Program-made: the position numbers and the translations under genes
Part shown: positions 8,206-16,388 of the stretch, one piece after another
How the letters are laid out: each line of letters opens with the position of its first letter
Position numbering within the stretch: the first letter of the stretch is position 1
Source: Arthrobacter bussei
Lineage (GTDB): Bacteria; Actinomycetota; Actinomycetes; Actinomycetales; Micrococcaceae
DNA: 64,000 bases
Reading direction: 5' to 3'
NCBI RefSeq assembly: GCF_009377195.2
Contig: NZ_VJXX01000001.1
Span: 1,550,001-1,614,000 of the forward strand
The notes under the pieces: generated by a model
What the model was told of the DNA's origin: nothing
The model's database searches: none
Seen by the model: the letters and a program-made list of their open reading frames with translations, nothing else

Positions 8206-8445
8206 CTAGCCGCGGCCGGCGCCGGAGTACGGCAGGAGGGCGACTTCGCGGGCGTTCTTGATGGCCTGAGCGATCTTGCGCTGCTCCTGCACCGTGACAC
8301 CGGTGACGCGACGGGCACGGATCTTTCCGCGATCGGAAATGAACTTACGCAGCAGGGCTACGTCCTTGTAGTCGATGACGGTGACGTCAGCGGCTTTCAG
8401 GGGGTTGGACTTTGGTTTGGGCTTACGGAGTTCAGCCTTAGCCAT
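8206..8445 (-). CDS. rpsR: Ribosomal protein bS18
   Basis: A 79-residue small-subunit protein that pairs with bS6 on 16S rRNA. The core [17 protein letters not shown] and [22 protein letters not shown] is typical. No CXXC zinc ligands are present near the N-terminus, so it is the zinc-independent form. It is preceded by two strong stem-loops (8471-8491 and 8523-8550) that separate it from ssb. Confidence 0.97.
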   Translation of the reverse strand: MAKAELRKPKPKSNPLKAADVTVIDYKDVALLRKFISDRGKIRARRVTGVTVQEQRKIAQAIKNAREVALLPYSGAGRG

Positions 8446-8470
8446 CGTGGTGCTCCTTTTTCTGATGGAG

Positions 8471-8491
8471 CCCGCAGAACGATTCTGCGGG
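8471..8491 (-). promoter_or_regulatory. Stem-loop just upstream of rpsR
   Basis: A 9-bp perfect stem (CCCGCAGAA 8471-8479 with TTCTGCGGG 8483-8491) and a 3-nt loop lie 25 nt before the rpsR start codon. It could shield or present the ribosome site, or act as a processing site in the polycistronic mRNA. Confidence 0.55.
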
Positions 8492-8522
8492 ATGGGAAGT
8501 GCAAGTCACGGATCGTGACTTC

Positions 8523-8550
8523 GGCAGGGACCCGGGACCGGGTCCCTGCC
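8523..8550 (-). terminator. Hairpin between ssb and rpsR (terminator- or processing-like)
   Basis: A perfect 13-bp inverted repeat (GGCAGGGACCCGG 8523-8535 with 8538-8550) lies 8 nt after the ssb stop. No T-run follows on the minus strand. It could attenuate rpsR-rplI relative to rpsF-ssb, or be an mRNA stabiliser. Confidence 0.6.
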
Positions 8551-8558
8551 TGGAGAGC

Positions 8559-9125
8559 CTAGAAGGGCGGCTCGGAGTCGGAGCCGTTGCCCCAACCCTG
8601 CGAGTTGTTGCCGCCGGCGGGTGCGCCCCACGGATCATCCGCGGGCTGCTGGGCCTGCTGGCCGCCGCCCCAGCCCGAGCCCGCTTGCGGGTTCGACCCG
8701 GAGTTGCCCCCGCCGGAGTTACCGCCGAAGCCACCGCCGCCACCGTTCCCGCCGCCTGAGCGCTGGGTCCGGGTGACCTTCGCGGAGGCATAGCGCAGGG
8801 ATGGACCGATCTCGTCCACCTCGAGCTCCATGACGGTGCGCTTCTCGCCCTCTTTGGTGTCGTACGAACGTGACTTGAGTCGGCCCTGGGCGACCACGCG
8901 GGTGCCCTTGGTCAGGGTCTCGGCGACGTTCTCCGCAGCCTCGCGCCAGACCGACGCACGGAGGAACAGCGTTTCGCCGTCCTTCCAGTCGTTGGACTGG
9001 CGGTCGAACGTACGCGGAGTGGACGCGATGGTGAAGTTGGCAACCGCCGATCCCGACGGCGTGAACCGCAGCTCGGGGTCGTTGGTGAGATTGCCGATCA
9101 CCGTGATGACTGTCTCGCCTGCCAT
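8559..9125 (-). CDS. ssb: Single-stranded DNA-binding protein
   Basis: A 188-residue SSB. The OB fold occupies residues 1-115 ([39 protein letters not shown]). It is followed by a Gly/Asn/Gln-rich disordered linker and the acidic tip DSEPPF, where DNA-processing partners dock. GGAGG 6 nt upstream fixes the start at 9125 rather than an in-frame ATG at 9143. It is the second gene of the bS6-SSB-bS18-bL9 operon. Confidence 0.97.
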   Translation of the reverse strand: MAGETVITVIGNLTNDPELRFTPSGSAVANFTIASTPRTFDRQSNDWKDGETLFLRASVWREAAENVAETLTKGTRVVAQGRLKSRSYDTKEGEKRTVMELEVDEIGPSLRYASAKVTRTQRSGGGNGGGGGFGGNSGGGNSGSNPQAGSGWGGGQQAQQPADDPWGAPAGGNNSQGWGNGSDSEPPF

Positions 9126-9185
9126 GGTGCCTCCTTGAGTCACTACCCGCCGGAGCGGGATGGATGGGTGAGGAATACGCCGAAA

Positions 9186-9491
9186 CTACTCGGCGGAGAC
9201 CTTCTGCTCCTCGGGACGGATGATCTTGGTACGCATGATCGTCTCGTTGAGGCTCAGCTGGCGGTCGAGTTCGGCAGCCACGGCCGGAGTCGCGGTGAAG
9301 TTGACGACGGCGTAGATGCCCTCGGTCTTCTTCTGGATCTCGTAGGCGAGGCGCCGACGTCCCCAGATGTCCACCTTGTCCACAGTGCCGCCGCCATTGC
9401 GGACGACATTGAGGAACTTCTCGAGTGTCGGGTCGATGGAGCGTTCCTCGACGTCGGGGTCGATGATGACCATCAATTCATATGCACGCAT
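9186..9491 (-). CDS. rpsF: Ribosomal protein bS6
   Basis: A 101-residue small-subunit protein ([39 protein letters not shown]), partner of bS18. GGAGGTGG about 9 nt before the ATG at 9491 sets the start. It is the first gene of the operon; its promoter and a leader inverted repeat are annotated upstream. Confidence 0.97.
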   Translation of the reverse strand: MRAYELMVIIDPDVEERSIDPTLEKFLNVVRNGGGTVDKVDIWGRRRLAYEIQKKTEGIYAVVNFTATPAVAAELDRQLSLNETIMRTKIIRPEEQKVSAE

Positions 9492-9573
9492 GTGTGAACC
9501 CACCTCCTCTGGGCTGAACGGTCGCGGTCTTTCCGCAACAGGAGGTTCTTTAGCGTTGGTCCGGCCGCCGTCG

Positions 9574-9589
9574 GCGGTATGTACCGCCG
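9574..9589 (-). promoter_or_regulatory. Inverted repeat in the rpsF leader
   Basis: GGCGGTA-TG-TACCGCC is a perfect 7-bp inverted repeat in the putative 5' untranslated region of rpsF. In other bacteria a leader hairpin binds the bS6-bS18 complex for autoregulation. The specific features of that motif were not confirmed here, so this is a candidate only. Confidence 0.4.
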
Positions 9590-9613
9590 CCCGGCTGTGG
9601 CACAGACGGATCA

Positions 9614-9642
9614 ATAATACCGGACGAACGCGGAGCGACGAA
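9614..9642 (-). promoter_or_regulatory. Candidate promoter of the rpsF operon
   Basis: On the minus strand TTCGTC (9642-9637) and TATTAT (9619-9614) are spaced by 17 nt, a fair match to a housekeeping promoter. It predicts a leader of roughly 115 nt before the rpsF start. Confidence 0.55.
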
Positions 9643-9658
9643 CCCCTGTGGATGGCCG

Positions 9659-10942
9659 CTAGCGTCCGCCACGGAAGAAGGCGGTCGTCGCCGTCGCGAG
9701 GTGGCCGGGGTCCGCCACGCCGCACAGCTCACGTGCCGAATGCATGGACAGCAGCGGGGTCCCGACGTCGACCGTCCTGATGCCGAGCCTCGTCGCCGTC
9801 AGGGGGCCGATCGTCGAGCCGCACGGCATGACGTTGTTCGAGACGAACTCCTGGTACGGCACGCCGCTGTCCCGGCACAGGGCGGCCCAGAACGCGGCTC
9901 CGGGAGCGTCGGTGGTGTAGCGCTGGTTCGCATTGATCTTGAGCAGCGGTCCGCCGTTCAGGACGGGCAGGTTCGCGGGATCATGCCGTTCGGCGTAGTT
10001 CGGGTGCACGGCGTGACCGGCATCCGCGGACACGCAGAACGACGACGCCAGCGCGCGCAGCCGTTCCTCGGCGCCGGCACCCAGACCCAGCGAGATGCGC
10101 AGGAGCATGTCCTCGAGGAAGGGGCCACTGGCGCCCGAGCGGGAACCGCTGCCCACCTCCTCGTGGTCGAACGCGGCGAGCACCGCGATGGGACCGTCCG
10201 CCAGGGGGCGTCCGGCCGCTTCGATGATGGCGGTGAGTCCGGCGTGCACGGAGGACAGGTTGTCGAGCCGTCCTGACGCGAAGAACTCGTCCCCGGCGCC
10301 GAACACGCGGGGCTCCTGCGTGTCCGCGACGACGACGTCGAACCCGCCGACGTCCCGCGGGTCGACCTCCGCCCGGGCGGCGAGCAGGCCCAGCAGATCG
10401 GCGTCCGCGGGGTCGCCGAGCCCCCACACCGGGTTCATGTGGCGCTGCTTGTCGAGCGCCAGCCCATCGTTGACGGCGCGGTCCAGGTGGATGGCGAGTT
10501 GCGGGAAGCGGAGCAGCGGCCCCGTCGCCACCAGGTGCTCGGTGCCGTCATGCAGGGTCAGCCGGCCTGCGAGCGCCAGCTCCCGGTCGAGCCAGGAGTT
10601 CAGGAGCGGACCGCCGTACACCTCGACGCCGGCCTGCAGCCACCCGTACTTGCCCGTGGTGGGCTTCGGCTTCAGCTTGAACGACGGCGAATCGGTGTGC
10701 GCTCCGAGGATGTGGAAGCCCGTCGTGGGTCCCGCCGTCGTCGGGACGGTCCAGGCGATGAGCGCTCCGTCACGGAGGACGAAGTAGCTGCCCGCCCCGC
10801 CCTCCCAGGCGTCCTGTTCCTCGAGGCGCCGGAATCCCGCTGCGGCGAGCCGCCTGCCGGCCTCGGCGACCGCGTGGAAGCTCGACGGCGACGCGGACAC
10901 GTAGGCGCCGAGATCGGAGATGTGTGCGGGTGCAGGGCTCAT
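9659..10942 (-). CDS. M18-family aminopeptidase
   Basis: A 427-residue cytosolic dizinc aminopeptidase of the M18 (aspartyl aminopeptidase, ApeB/DAP) family, removing N-terminal (often acidic) residues. Metal and catalytic motifs are present: [40 protein letters not shown] and the C-terminal MHSARELCG. Length matches the family. The start at 10942 follows a GGGGG run; longer in-frame starts to 11929 would overlap the divergent TasA-like gene and add non-homologous sequence. Monocistronic by context. Confidence 0.95.
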   Translation of the reverse strand: MSPAPAHISDLGAYVSASPSSFHAVAEAGRRLAAAGFRRLEEQDAWEGGAGSYFVLRDGALIAWTVPTTAGPTTGFHILGAHTDSPSFKLKPKPTTGKYGWLQAGVEVYGGPLLNSWLDRELALAGRLTLHDGTEHLVATGPLLRFPQLAIHLDRAVNDGLALDKQRHMNPVWGLGDPADADLLGLLAARAEVDPRDVGGFDVVVADTQEPRVFGAGDEFFASGRLDNLSSVHAGLTAIIEAAGRPLADGPIAVLAAFDHEEVGSGSRSGASGPFLEDMLLRISLGLGAGAEERLRALASSFCVSADAGHAVHPNYAERHDPANLPVLNGGPLLKINANQRYTTDAPGAAFWAALCRDSGVPYQEFVSNNVMPCGSTIGPLTATRLGIRTVDVGTPLLSMHSARELCGVADPGHLATATTAFFRGGR

Positions 10943-11016
10943 CCCCCGATTCAACCAGATGCCGTGGAGGCGCACGCTTCGGCCTGCCTTGACCTGTTCT
11001 TCGGTCTTGCGACCGG

Positions 11017-11084
11017 CTTCGGTTTTCCTTCGCCCGAGATTCGCCCTCACCACACGGCACACTTCAGCCTGCTCGACCAGAGTT
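11017..11084 (+). promoter_or_regulatory. Upstream element shared with the SipW-like gene
   Basis: CTTCGGTTTTCCTTCGCCC (11017-11035) differs at one base from 48326-48344, upstream of the SipW-like peptidase. ACCAGAGTT (11076-11084) is also present there. The spacing between the two blocks is 59 nt here and 48 nt there, an 11-nt difference. It lies in the 219-bp gap upstream of the TasA-like gene and is a candidate common regulator or sigma-factor site. Confidence 0.55.
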
Positions 11085-11161
11085 TCCACCAGAAGAACCG
11101 GGACCCACTGGGGGGACCGGAGACACCCACACCCGACACACTCAAGAAAAAAGGTCTCACC

Positions 11162-11806
11162 ATGGCACGTACCGCTCGCTCCGCACGCATCAGCATGAAG
11201 TCCACGTCCGGCAAGGTCCTCGCCTCCGTCGCACTGCTCGGCGTGGCAGCGTCGGTGGCCGGCCTCGGCACCTACGGTTCCTTCACCTCGACGACCTCCG
11301 CGAGCGAGACCGTCACCGCCGGCACCGTCGACGTCCAGCTCGGAGCAGCGGGCACCGCCGCGAATCGCCTCACCGTCGCCGCCACGGGCGTCGTCCCCGG
11401 GGACACCATCCAGCGCGCCGCGACCCTCACCAACGCCGGCAACCAGAACTTCGGCGGAGTCACGCTCAGCACCACGGCTGTGGGCACCGCGACCAAGCTC
11501 ACCACCGACGCCGTCAACGGCCTCCAGGTGGCGGTCGACGCCTGCAGCGTCCCCTGGACCGAGGCCGGTACCGCCCCCGCCTACACGTACACCTGCTCCG
11601 GTACCGTCACCTCCGTCCTGCCGACCCGCCAGATCATCGGCACCGACGTCGTCCTCTCGAACCTGCAGTCGATCGCCAGCACCAAGGCCGACAACCTGCG
11701 CGTCACGGCCACCCTGCCCACCGCTGCGGACAACACGTTCCAGGGCCTCACGAGCACCGTGAACTTCGCCTTCACCGCCACCCAGCGCGCAGCAACCAGC
11801 CGCTGA
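11162..11806 (+). CDS. TasA/camelysin-like secreted protein with SipW-type signal peptide
   Basis: A 214-residue exported protein. A basic N-terminus and hydrophobic core (VLASVALLGVAASVAGLGTY) are followed by YGSFTSTTSASETVTAGTVD, the pattern seen in SipW-dependent signal peptides of TasA/CalY-type proteins. The mature part has alternating short beta strands and Thr/Ala/Val richness with a DNL...F fibre-protein flavour. Two cysteines (VDACSVPW and YTCSGT) probably form a disulfide. It is followed by a second small secreted protein, and the candidate processing peptidase is at 48509. Fibre formation is inferred from the family. The start at 11162 fits signal-peptide layout. Confidence 0.8.
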   Translation: MARTARSARISMKSTSGKVLASVALLGVAASVAGLGTYGSFTSTTSASETVTAGTVDVQLGAAGTAANRLTVAATGVVPGDTIQRAATLTNAGNQNFGGVTLSTTAVGTATKLTTDAVNGLQVAVDACSVPWTEAGTAPAYTYTCSGTVTSVLPTRQIIGTDVVLSNLQSIASTKADNLRVTATLPTAADNTFQGLTSTVNFAFTATQRAATSR

Positions 11807-11861
11807 CCCTTCGTCCCGGCGCCCTGGTCCCCACATCAGGACGCCGGGATCCCCCGTACTC

Positions 11862-11890
11862 CCGCCGAGCGGCACGCGGCCGCTCGGCGG
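11862..11890 (+). terminator. Stem-loop after the TasA-like gene
   Basis: A perfect 11-bp stem (CCGCCGAGCGG 11862-11872 with 11880-11890) with a 7-nt loop lies 56 nt after the stop. It separates the two secreted-protein genes. No T-run follows, so it may be a partial terminator. Confidence 0.65.
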
Positions 11891-11949
11891 ATCACGCACT
11901 GACGGACGACGACGCGGCACATCGCCCATGACGCGAAGGAAGGACGACC

Positions 11950-12381
11950 ATGACCACCACCCGCACCGCTGTGCGCCGGATCCGGCTGCTCGTGCAACTG
12001 GTCGTCGCCGTCGTCGTCCTCACCTGGGTGCCCACGATCGCGCAGGCTGCGTTCTCGGATGCGGCACGCGCCGATCTGAGTGTGGGCACCTATTCGATCC
12101 CGGCCCCCGGCGGCGTCACCGGAACCTTCAACTGCACCTCGACGAAGCTCTCCATGACGGTCACCCTCACCGACTTCGGTGCCGTGGACCGCGCCACGGG
12201 CTACACCGTCACCCTGACCGCCCCGAACGGCCAGGTCACCACCAACGCGGTGCCGGCGAGCCCGCGGTCCACGACCATCACCCGCGCGTCCACGACCGTG
12301 GGCACCTACACGTTGCGCGTCCGCGCGAACGTCGGCACCTGGACCGGTCAGAACCTCGAGCGCGTCCTCACCTGCCCCTGA
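11950..12381 (+). CDS. Small secreted protein of the TasA-like locus
   Basis: A 143-residue exported protein of unknown family. A basic start and strong hydrophobic core (LLVQLVVAVVVLTWVPTIAQA) are followed by AAFSDAARADLSVGTYSIPAP, which resembles the post-cleavage region of SipW-dependent substrates. The remainder is a beta-rich domain of about 95 residues with two cysteines (TFNCTSTK and a near-terminal LTCP) positioned to pair, like a fibronectin-type III or Ig-like fold. AGGAAGG precedes the ATG. Gene position suggests a partner or minor subunit of the TasA-like protein. Confidence 0.75.
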   Translation: MTTTRTAVRRIRLLVQLVVAVVVLTWVPTIAQAAFSDAARADLSVGTYSIPAPGGVTGTFNCTSTKLSMTVTLTDFGAVDRATGYTVTLTAPNGQVTTNAVPASPRSTTITRASTTVGTYTLRVRANVGTWTGQNLERVLTCP

Positions 12382-12396
12382 CCGGAGCGATGAGGG

Positions 12397-13095
12397 TCAG
12401 GCCGGTCCGGGCACCACGATCCCGTTCTCGTAGGCGTACACCACGGCCTGCACGCGGTCCCGCAGGTCGAGCTTCGTGAGGATCCTCCGCACGTGCGTCT
12501 TGATGGTGGCCTCCGAGAGGAAGAACCGGCCCGCGAGTTCCGCGTTCGACAGCCCTTCCGCGATCGCCTCCAGCACTTCGCGCTCGCGCGGTGTCAGCTC
12601 GGTCAGGCGCCGGTCCGGCGTCCTCGTGGGGTGTGCGGGCGGCAGGGACCGGACATAGGTCTCGAGGAGGCGCTGCGTGACGCGGGGGGCGACGACGGCA
12701 TCGCCGCTCGCGACCACCCGCACGGCGTGCACGAGTTCCTCCGGCGCCACGTCCTTCAGCAGGAACGCCGACGCACCGGCCTGCAGGCCGGCGAACGCGT
12801 ACTCGTCGAGGTCGAACGTCGTCAGGATGATGATGCGCGCGCCCGAGCCCGAGGCCGTGATCTGCCGGGTCGCCTCGATGCCGTCCCCGAGCGGCATCCG
12901 CACATCCATCAGCACCACATCGGGGGTGAGTTCCGCGGTCATCCGGACGGCCTCACCACCCGTGGAGGCCTCGCCCACGATCTCGAGATCCGGCTCCCCC
13001 TCGAGGATGAGCCTGAAACCCATGCGCAGGAGTGGCTGGTCGTCAGCGAGCAGAACCCTGATGGGCGTGCCCTCCGTGCTGTGCTGCGTCGTCAT
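12397..13095 (-). CDS. NarL/LuxR-type response regulator
   Basis: A 232-residue two-domain regulator. The receiver has the acidic pocket LLADDQ and the phospho-acceptor Asp64 (VVLMDVRMP), then Thr (LTTFD) and Lys (LLKDVAP). The C-terminal GerE-type HTH is LTPREREVLEAIAEGLSN ... SEATIKTHVRRILTKLDL. It overlaps the 3' end of the histidine kinase gene by 53 nt and is the last gene of the ABC exporter-kinase-regulator operon, so it probably controls that exporter. Confidence 0.95.
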   Translation of the reverse strand: MTTQHSTEGTPIRVLLADDQPLLRMGFRLILEGEPDLEIVGEASTGGEAVRMTAELTPDVVLMDVRMPLGDGIEATRQITASGSGARIIILTTFDLDEYAFAGLQAGASAFLLKDVAPEELVHAVRVVASGDAVVAPRVTQRLLETYVRSLPPAHPTRTPDRRLTELTPREREVLEAIAEGLSNAELAGRFFLSEATIKTHVRRILTKLDLRDRVQAVVYAYENGIVVPGPA

Positions 13096-14365
13096 CCTTC
13101 TCTTTCCCCCGTTGATGCCCCGGACCGCCGTCGGCGTCGGGAACCGTCAGTTGCACCTCGACGATCCAGCCGCCCGAGGGTCGCGCCCCGACGTCGACCG
13201 ATCCGCCGTAGATGGCTGCTCGCTCGCGCATGCCCGCGATGCCCTGGCCGGAGCCGAGCGACACTGCGGGGTCCATCGCGCCCCGGCCGTCGTCGGCGAC
13301 CCTCAGTGACACCAGGTGGCCCGCCCGGGCGATCGAGATGTCCACCAGCGTAACGCCCTTGCCGTACCGCAGGACGTTGGTCAGGGATTCCTGCAGGATC
13401 CGGTAGACCGTGAGCTGGAAGGCAGGGTCGTCCGGCAGTCCCGGACCGCTCGCGGTCACCCGCAGCGGCAGCCCGGCCGCCCGGAAGCCGTCGAGCAGGT
13501 GGGCGAGCGAACTCGACGCCGGCAGCGGCTGCAGGGATTCGCTCGCGGCTTCGGCCCGGAGGACCCCGAGGACCCGGCGCATGTCGGCGATGGCCGTCCG
13601 GCCCGTGCCGGACAGCTCCTTGAGCACGGCCGTGGCACGGTCCGGATCCCGCTTCATGACGACGGCTGCTCCGTCGGAGAGCGCCACCATGACGGTCAGG
13701 GAGTGGGCGACGACGTCGTGCATCTCCCGCGCGATCCTGTTTCGCTCCCCCGCCGAGGCGAGTTCCGCGTTGCGGGCAGCCCATTCGCGCAGCTCGCTCT
13801 CGTGTTCGCGGTCACGGCGGACGGTGACGCCGACCCCGACGGCGATCCCGAGGAAGATCACCACGAACCCGCTGATCACCCAGACCGCGCCCGGCGCTTC
13901 GGCGAACGCCTCGGCGGGGATGAGGAAGAGCGAGCCGACCGAGAGGATCGTCGCCGAGACCGCGGCGACGAGGGTGGTGCGGAGCGGGTAGGCGACAGCG
14001 ACGGCGTAGAGCGCGAACATCGCGGCGATACCACTGCTGCCCTCACCCACGGTCAGGATGCCGATGGGGACGTCGAGGACGGAGACGAAGGCGAGGACGA
14101 CCAGGGGCCGATCCCGTCGGAAGGCGAGCGCCGTCGCGGCGAGGACCAGCCCGGGCATCCCGAGCCATGACGCCCGGTCGACGATCAGGAAGAGCGCGCT
14201 GGGCAGGGTGATCGCCACGAACACCAGGACCACGACGGTGTCCATGGCCCGCGGATGCCTGCGGAAGAACCGCCGGACGGGACCCAACCGGCGGGCATTG
14301 AGCTCGGTGAAGGAGACCGCGGCCGTTCGTTCCGCGGTCTCCCTCACCGAGGGGCTAGTGCTCAT
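13043..14365 (-). CDS. Sensor histidine kinase (HisKA_3 / NarX-DesK type)
   Basis: A 440-residue membrane kinase. About four to six hydrophobic segments fill residues 42-182, with very short extracytoplasmic loops, as in intramembrane-sensing kinases. The HisKA_3 box REMHDVVAHSL places the phospho-acceptor at His216. The ATPase domain has the N-box VYRILQESLTNVLRYG, VADDGRG and GIAGMRERA. The last roughly 17 residues (His/Asp-rich) are encoded in the overlap with the response regulator. The adjacent exporter suggests sensing of an envelope-active compound. Confidence 0.95.
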   Translation of the reverse strand: MSTSPSVRETAERTAAVSFTELNARRLGPVRRFFRRHPRAMDTVVVLVFVAITLPSALFLIVDRASWLGMPGLVLAATALAFRRDRPLVVLAFVSVLDVPIGILTVGEGSSGIAAMFALYAVAVAYPLRTTLVAAVSATILSVGSLFLIPAEAFAEAPGAVWVISGFVVIFLGIAVGVGVTVRRDREHESELREWAARNAELASAGERNRIAREMHDVVAHSLTVMVALSDGAAVVMKRDPDRATAVLKELSGTGRTAIADMRRVLGVLRAEAASESLQPLPASSSLAHLLDGFRAAGLPLRVTASGPGLPDDPAFQLTVYRILQESLTNVLRYGKGVTLVDISIARAGHLVSLRVADDGRGAMDPAVSLGSGQGIAGMRERAAIYGGSVDVGARPSGGWIVEVQLTVPDADGGPGHQRGKEKDDDAAQHGGHAHQGSAR

Positions 14366-14398
14366 GACCGGACGTCATGAGGTGGGACGGTCATCGTC

Positions 14399-15274
14399 CT
14401 AGATGTCCCGCTTCTTGGTCACCAGGAGGGACGCCGCCAGGAGGACGAGCGCCCAGCCGCCGAGGACCAGGGAGCCCTGCCACTGGTTCAGATCGCCGTC
14501 CTGGATGGTCGTGGCGACCATCTGCTCGCCACCCGAGCTGGGGAGGAACCGTGCCGCGTCAGCCACCCACTCGGTCCCGCCACCGAAGATGGCGACGAGG
14601 ATGGGCAGGACGAGCAGCACGCCGATCGACGTGACCACACCGCCCGCGGTGTTGCGGATCAGTGTGCCGACGGACATGGCGAAGACCGATACGAGCGCGA
14701 GGACAGACCCTGTGTTGATGATGTGCAGCAGCGCACCGTCGGCGTCGAGGCTGAAGCCGAGTTCTGCGGTGTCCAGGATGGGCTGCGCGATGACGTACCC
14801 GATCAGGGCGGAACCTGCACCCACCAGGAACGAGACCGCAGCCATGATCAGCTGCTTGGCGAGCAGGGCGGACGTGCGGTTGGGCACGGCCACCATGGTG
14901 GACCGGATCATGCCGGTCCCCCATTCGGAGGCGATCAGCACGACCGCCAACGAGGCCATGAGCAGCTGACCGAAGATCAGTCCCGACCCGGGGATGTCAC
15001 GGGAGATCTCCGCGGCATCCGGCGCCCCCTGCGCCTGCATCTGCGCAGCCATGTCGGGGTTGCTCTGGGCGTCGAACAGGAAGGTGGTCTGCCAGGCGAG
15101 GAGTGCTGCGATGCCCACCATGACGACGATCGTCGTCACGATCAGGATCACCGTCGAGGGCACCGTGGTGACCTTGATCCACTCGGACTTGAGCACACGG
15201 CCGAAGGTGACGCCGGAGAGCTGTTCCTGGCGTGCCCGCTGCTGGGCGGGAGCCTGTGAGGTCGACGTTGCCAT
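14399..15274 (-). CDS. ABC-2 transporter permease
   Basis: A 291-residue membrane protein with six hydrophobic segments and the ABC-2 pattern: a long first loop, SEWGTGMIRSTMVAVPNRTSALLAKQL as the coupling region, and a charged C-terminus (TKKRDI). It begins 2 nt after the ATPase stop and is followed 33 nt later by the kinase gene. It is the membrane half of exporter 1, probably for a hydrophobic or peptide compound. The start at 15274 follows from this spacing. Confidence 0.92.
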   Translation of the reverse strand: MATSTSQAPAQQRARQEQLSGVTFGRVLKSEWIKVTTVPSTVILIVTTIVVMVGIAALLAWQTTFLFDAQSNPDMAAQMQAQGAPDAAEISRDIPGSGLIFGQLLMASLAVVLIASEWGTGMIRSTMVAVPNRTSALLAKQLIMAAVSFLVGAGSALIGYVIAQPILDTAELGFSLDADGALLHIINTGSVLALVSVFAMSVGTLIRNTAGGVVTSIGVLLVLPILVAIFGGGTEWVADAARFLPSSGGEQMVATTIQDGDLNQWQGSLVLGGWALVLLAASLLVTKKRDI

Positions 15275-15276
15275 GA

Positions 15277-16242
15277 TCAGCGCCCTTCCATGTGTGCGGG
15301 GACCTGCTGCACGTCCGGCGTCGCCGGCGTGAGGGGCAGGTCGTGTGACTGGTATTCGACCTCGGTCTGGGTCAGTTGCATGTAGGCGTCCTCGAGGGAC
15401 ACCTGCAGGGGTGTCAGCTCGTAGACGAGGACGCGTTCCCGGAGCGCGATCTCCGCGATGCGGCGGGGCTCGACGCCGGTGATCTCGACCAGTTCCGGTT
15501 CGAGGACCTGCGAGGTCACTCCTTCGCCGGCGAGACTGCCGAGGAGGTCCTGCGGGCGATCGACCCGGACACGGACCCGGGCCTTGCCCTGCCCGTCGAT
15601 GATCGACTGGATCGGGGCATCCGCGATGATGCGGCCCCGCCCGATCACGATCAGGTGATCCGCTGTCAGTGCCATCTCCGACATCAGGTGCGAGGAGAGG
15701 AAGACCGTGCGGCCCTCCGACGCCAGGCCCTTTGCCAGATGGCGGACCCACTGCACGCCCTCGGGGTCGAGTCCGTTGACGGGCTCGTCGAGGATCACCG
15801 TGTGCGGATCACCGAGGAGCGCAGCCGCGATGCCGAGGCGCTGCCCCATGCCCAGGGAGAACCCGCCCACACGCTTCTTGGCGACCGACCCGAGCCCGGT
15901 GAGCTCGATGACCTCCCTGACCCTGCTGTCGGGGATGCCGTGGGTGGCCGCCATCGCCCGGAGGTGGTTGTAGGCGGAGCGCTTGGTGTGGACGGCTTTC
16001 GCGTCGAGCAGGGCACCGACCTCGCGCAGCGGCGCCCTGTGCTGGGCGTAGGGCCGGCCGTTCACCGTCACCCGGCCACCGCTGGGGTTGTCCAGGCCCA
16101 TGATCATGCGCATGGTGGTGGACTTGCCGGCACCGTTGGGGCCGAGGAAGCCCGTGACCTTTCCCGGATGCACGGTGAAGGAGACGGCGTCCACCGCAGC
16201 CTTCGCTCCGTACCGCTTCGACAGGGCCTGTGCCTCGATCAT
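15277..16242 (-). CDS. ABC transporter ATPase (exporter 1)
   Basis: A 321-residue ATPase of the CcmA/BcrA class. Walker A GPNGAGKST, signature FSLGMGQRLG (variant of LSGGQ, typical of BcrA-like proteins), Walker B VILDEPVNGLDPEG and H-loop SSHLMSE. GAAGGAA 5 nt upstream of the ATG at 16242 sets the start. It is the first gene of a four-gene operon with permease, sensor kinase and response regulator, an arrangement used for resistance to cell-wall antibiotics or lipid-perturbing agents. Confidence 0.93.
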   Translation of the reverse strand: MIEAQALSKRYGAKAAVDAVSFTVHPGKVTGFLGPNGAGKSTTMRMIMGLDNPSGGRVTVNGRPYAQHRAPLREVGALLDAKAVHTKRSAYNHLRAMAATHGIPDSRVREVIELTGLGSVAKKRVGGFSLGMGQRLGIAAALLGDPHTVILDEPVNGLDPEGVQWVRHLAKGLASEGRTVFLSSHLMSEMALTADHLIVIGRGRIIADAPIQSIIDGQGKARVRVRVDRPQDLLGSLAGEGVTSQVLEPELVEITGVEPRRIAEIALRERVLVYELTPLQVSLEDAYMQLTQTEVEYQSHDLPLTPATPDVQQVPAHMEGR

Positions 16243-16310
16243 GGTTCTTCCTTCGACTGGTGACGACACGGGAGCCGCAGACGCGGGCCCGGTACAACCA
16301 ACAGTAGGCC

Positions 16311-16336
16311 GGGGCCGGTGACGAATCACCGGCCCC
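16311..16336 (-). terminator. Stem-loop between the two ABC operons
   Basis: A perfect 11-bp stem (GGGGCCGGTGA 16311-16321 with 16326-16336) and CGAA tetraloop lie 52 nt past the stop of the second permease. It separates exporter 2 from exporter 1 transcription. Confidence 0.75.
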
Positions 16337-16388
16337 AGGGATGATCACCGAGGAGTGCGCCGTACCCCTTTCGGACGACGGCGACGTG

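Noticed and set aside
10943..11929. Long N-terminal extension of the M18 aminopeptidase
   Set aside because: It overlaps the whole TasA-like gene and adds Gly/Arg-rich sequence unlike any M18 enzyme.
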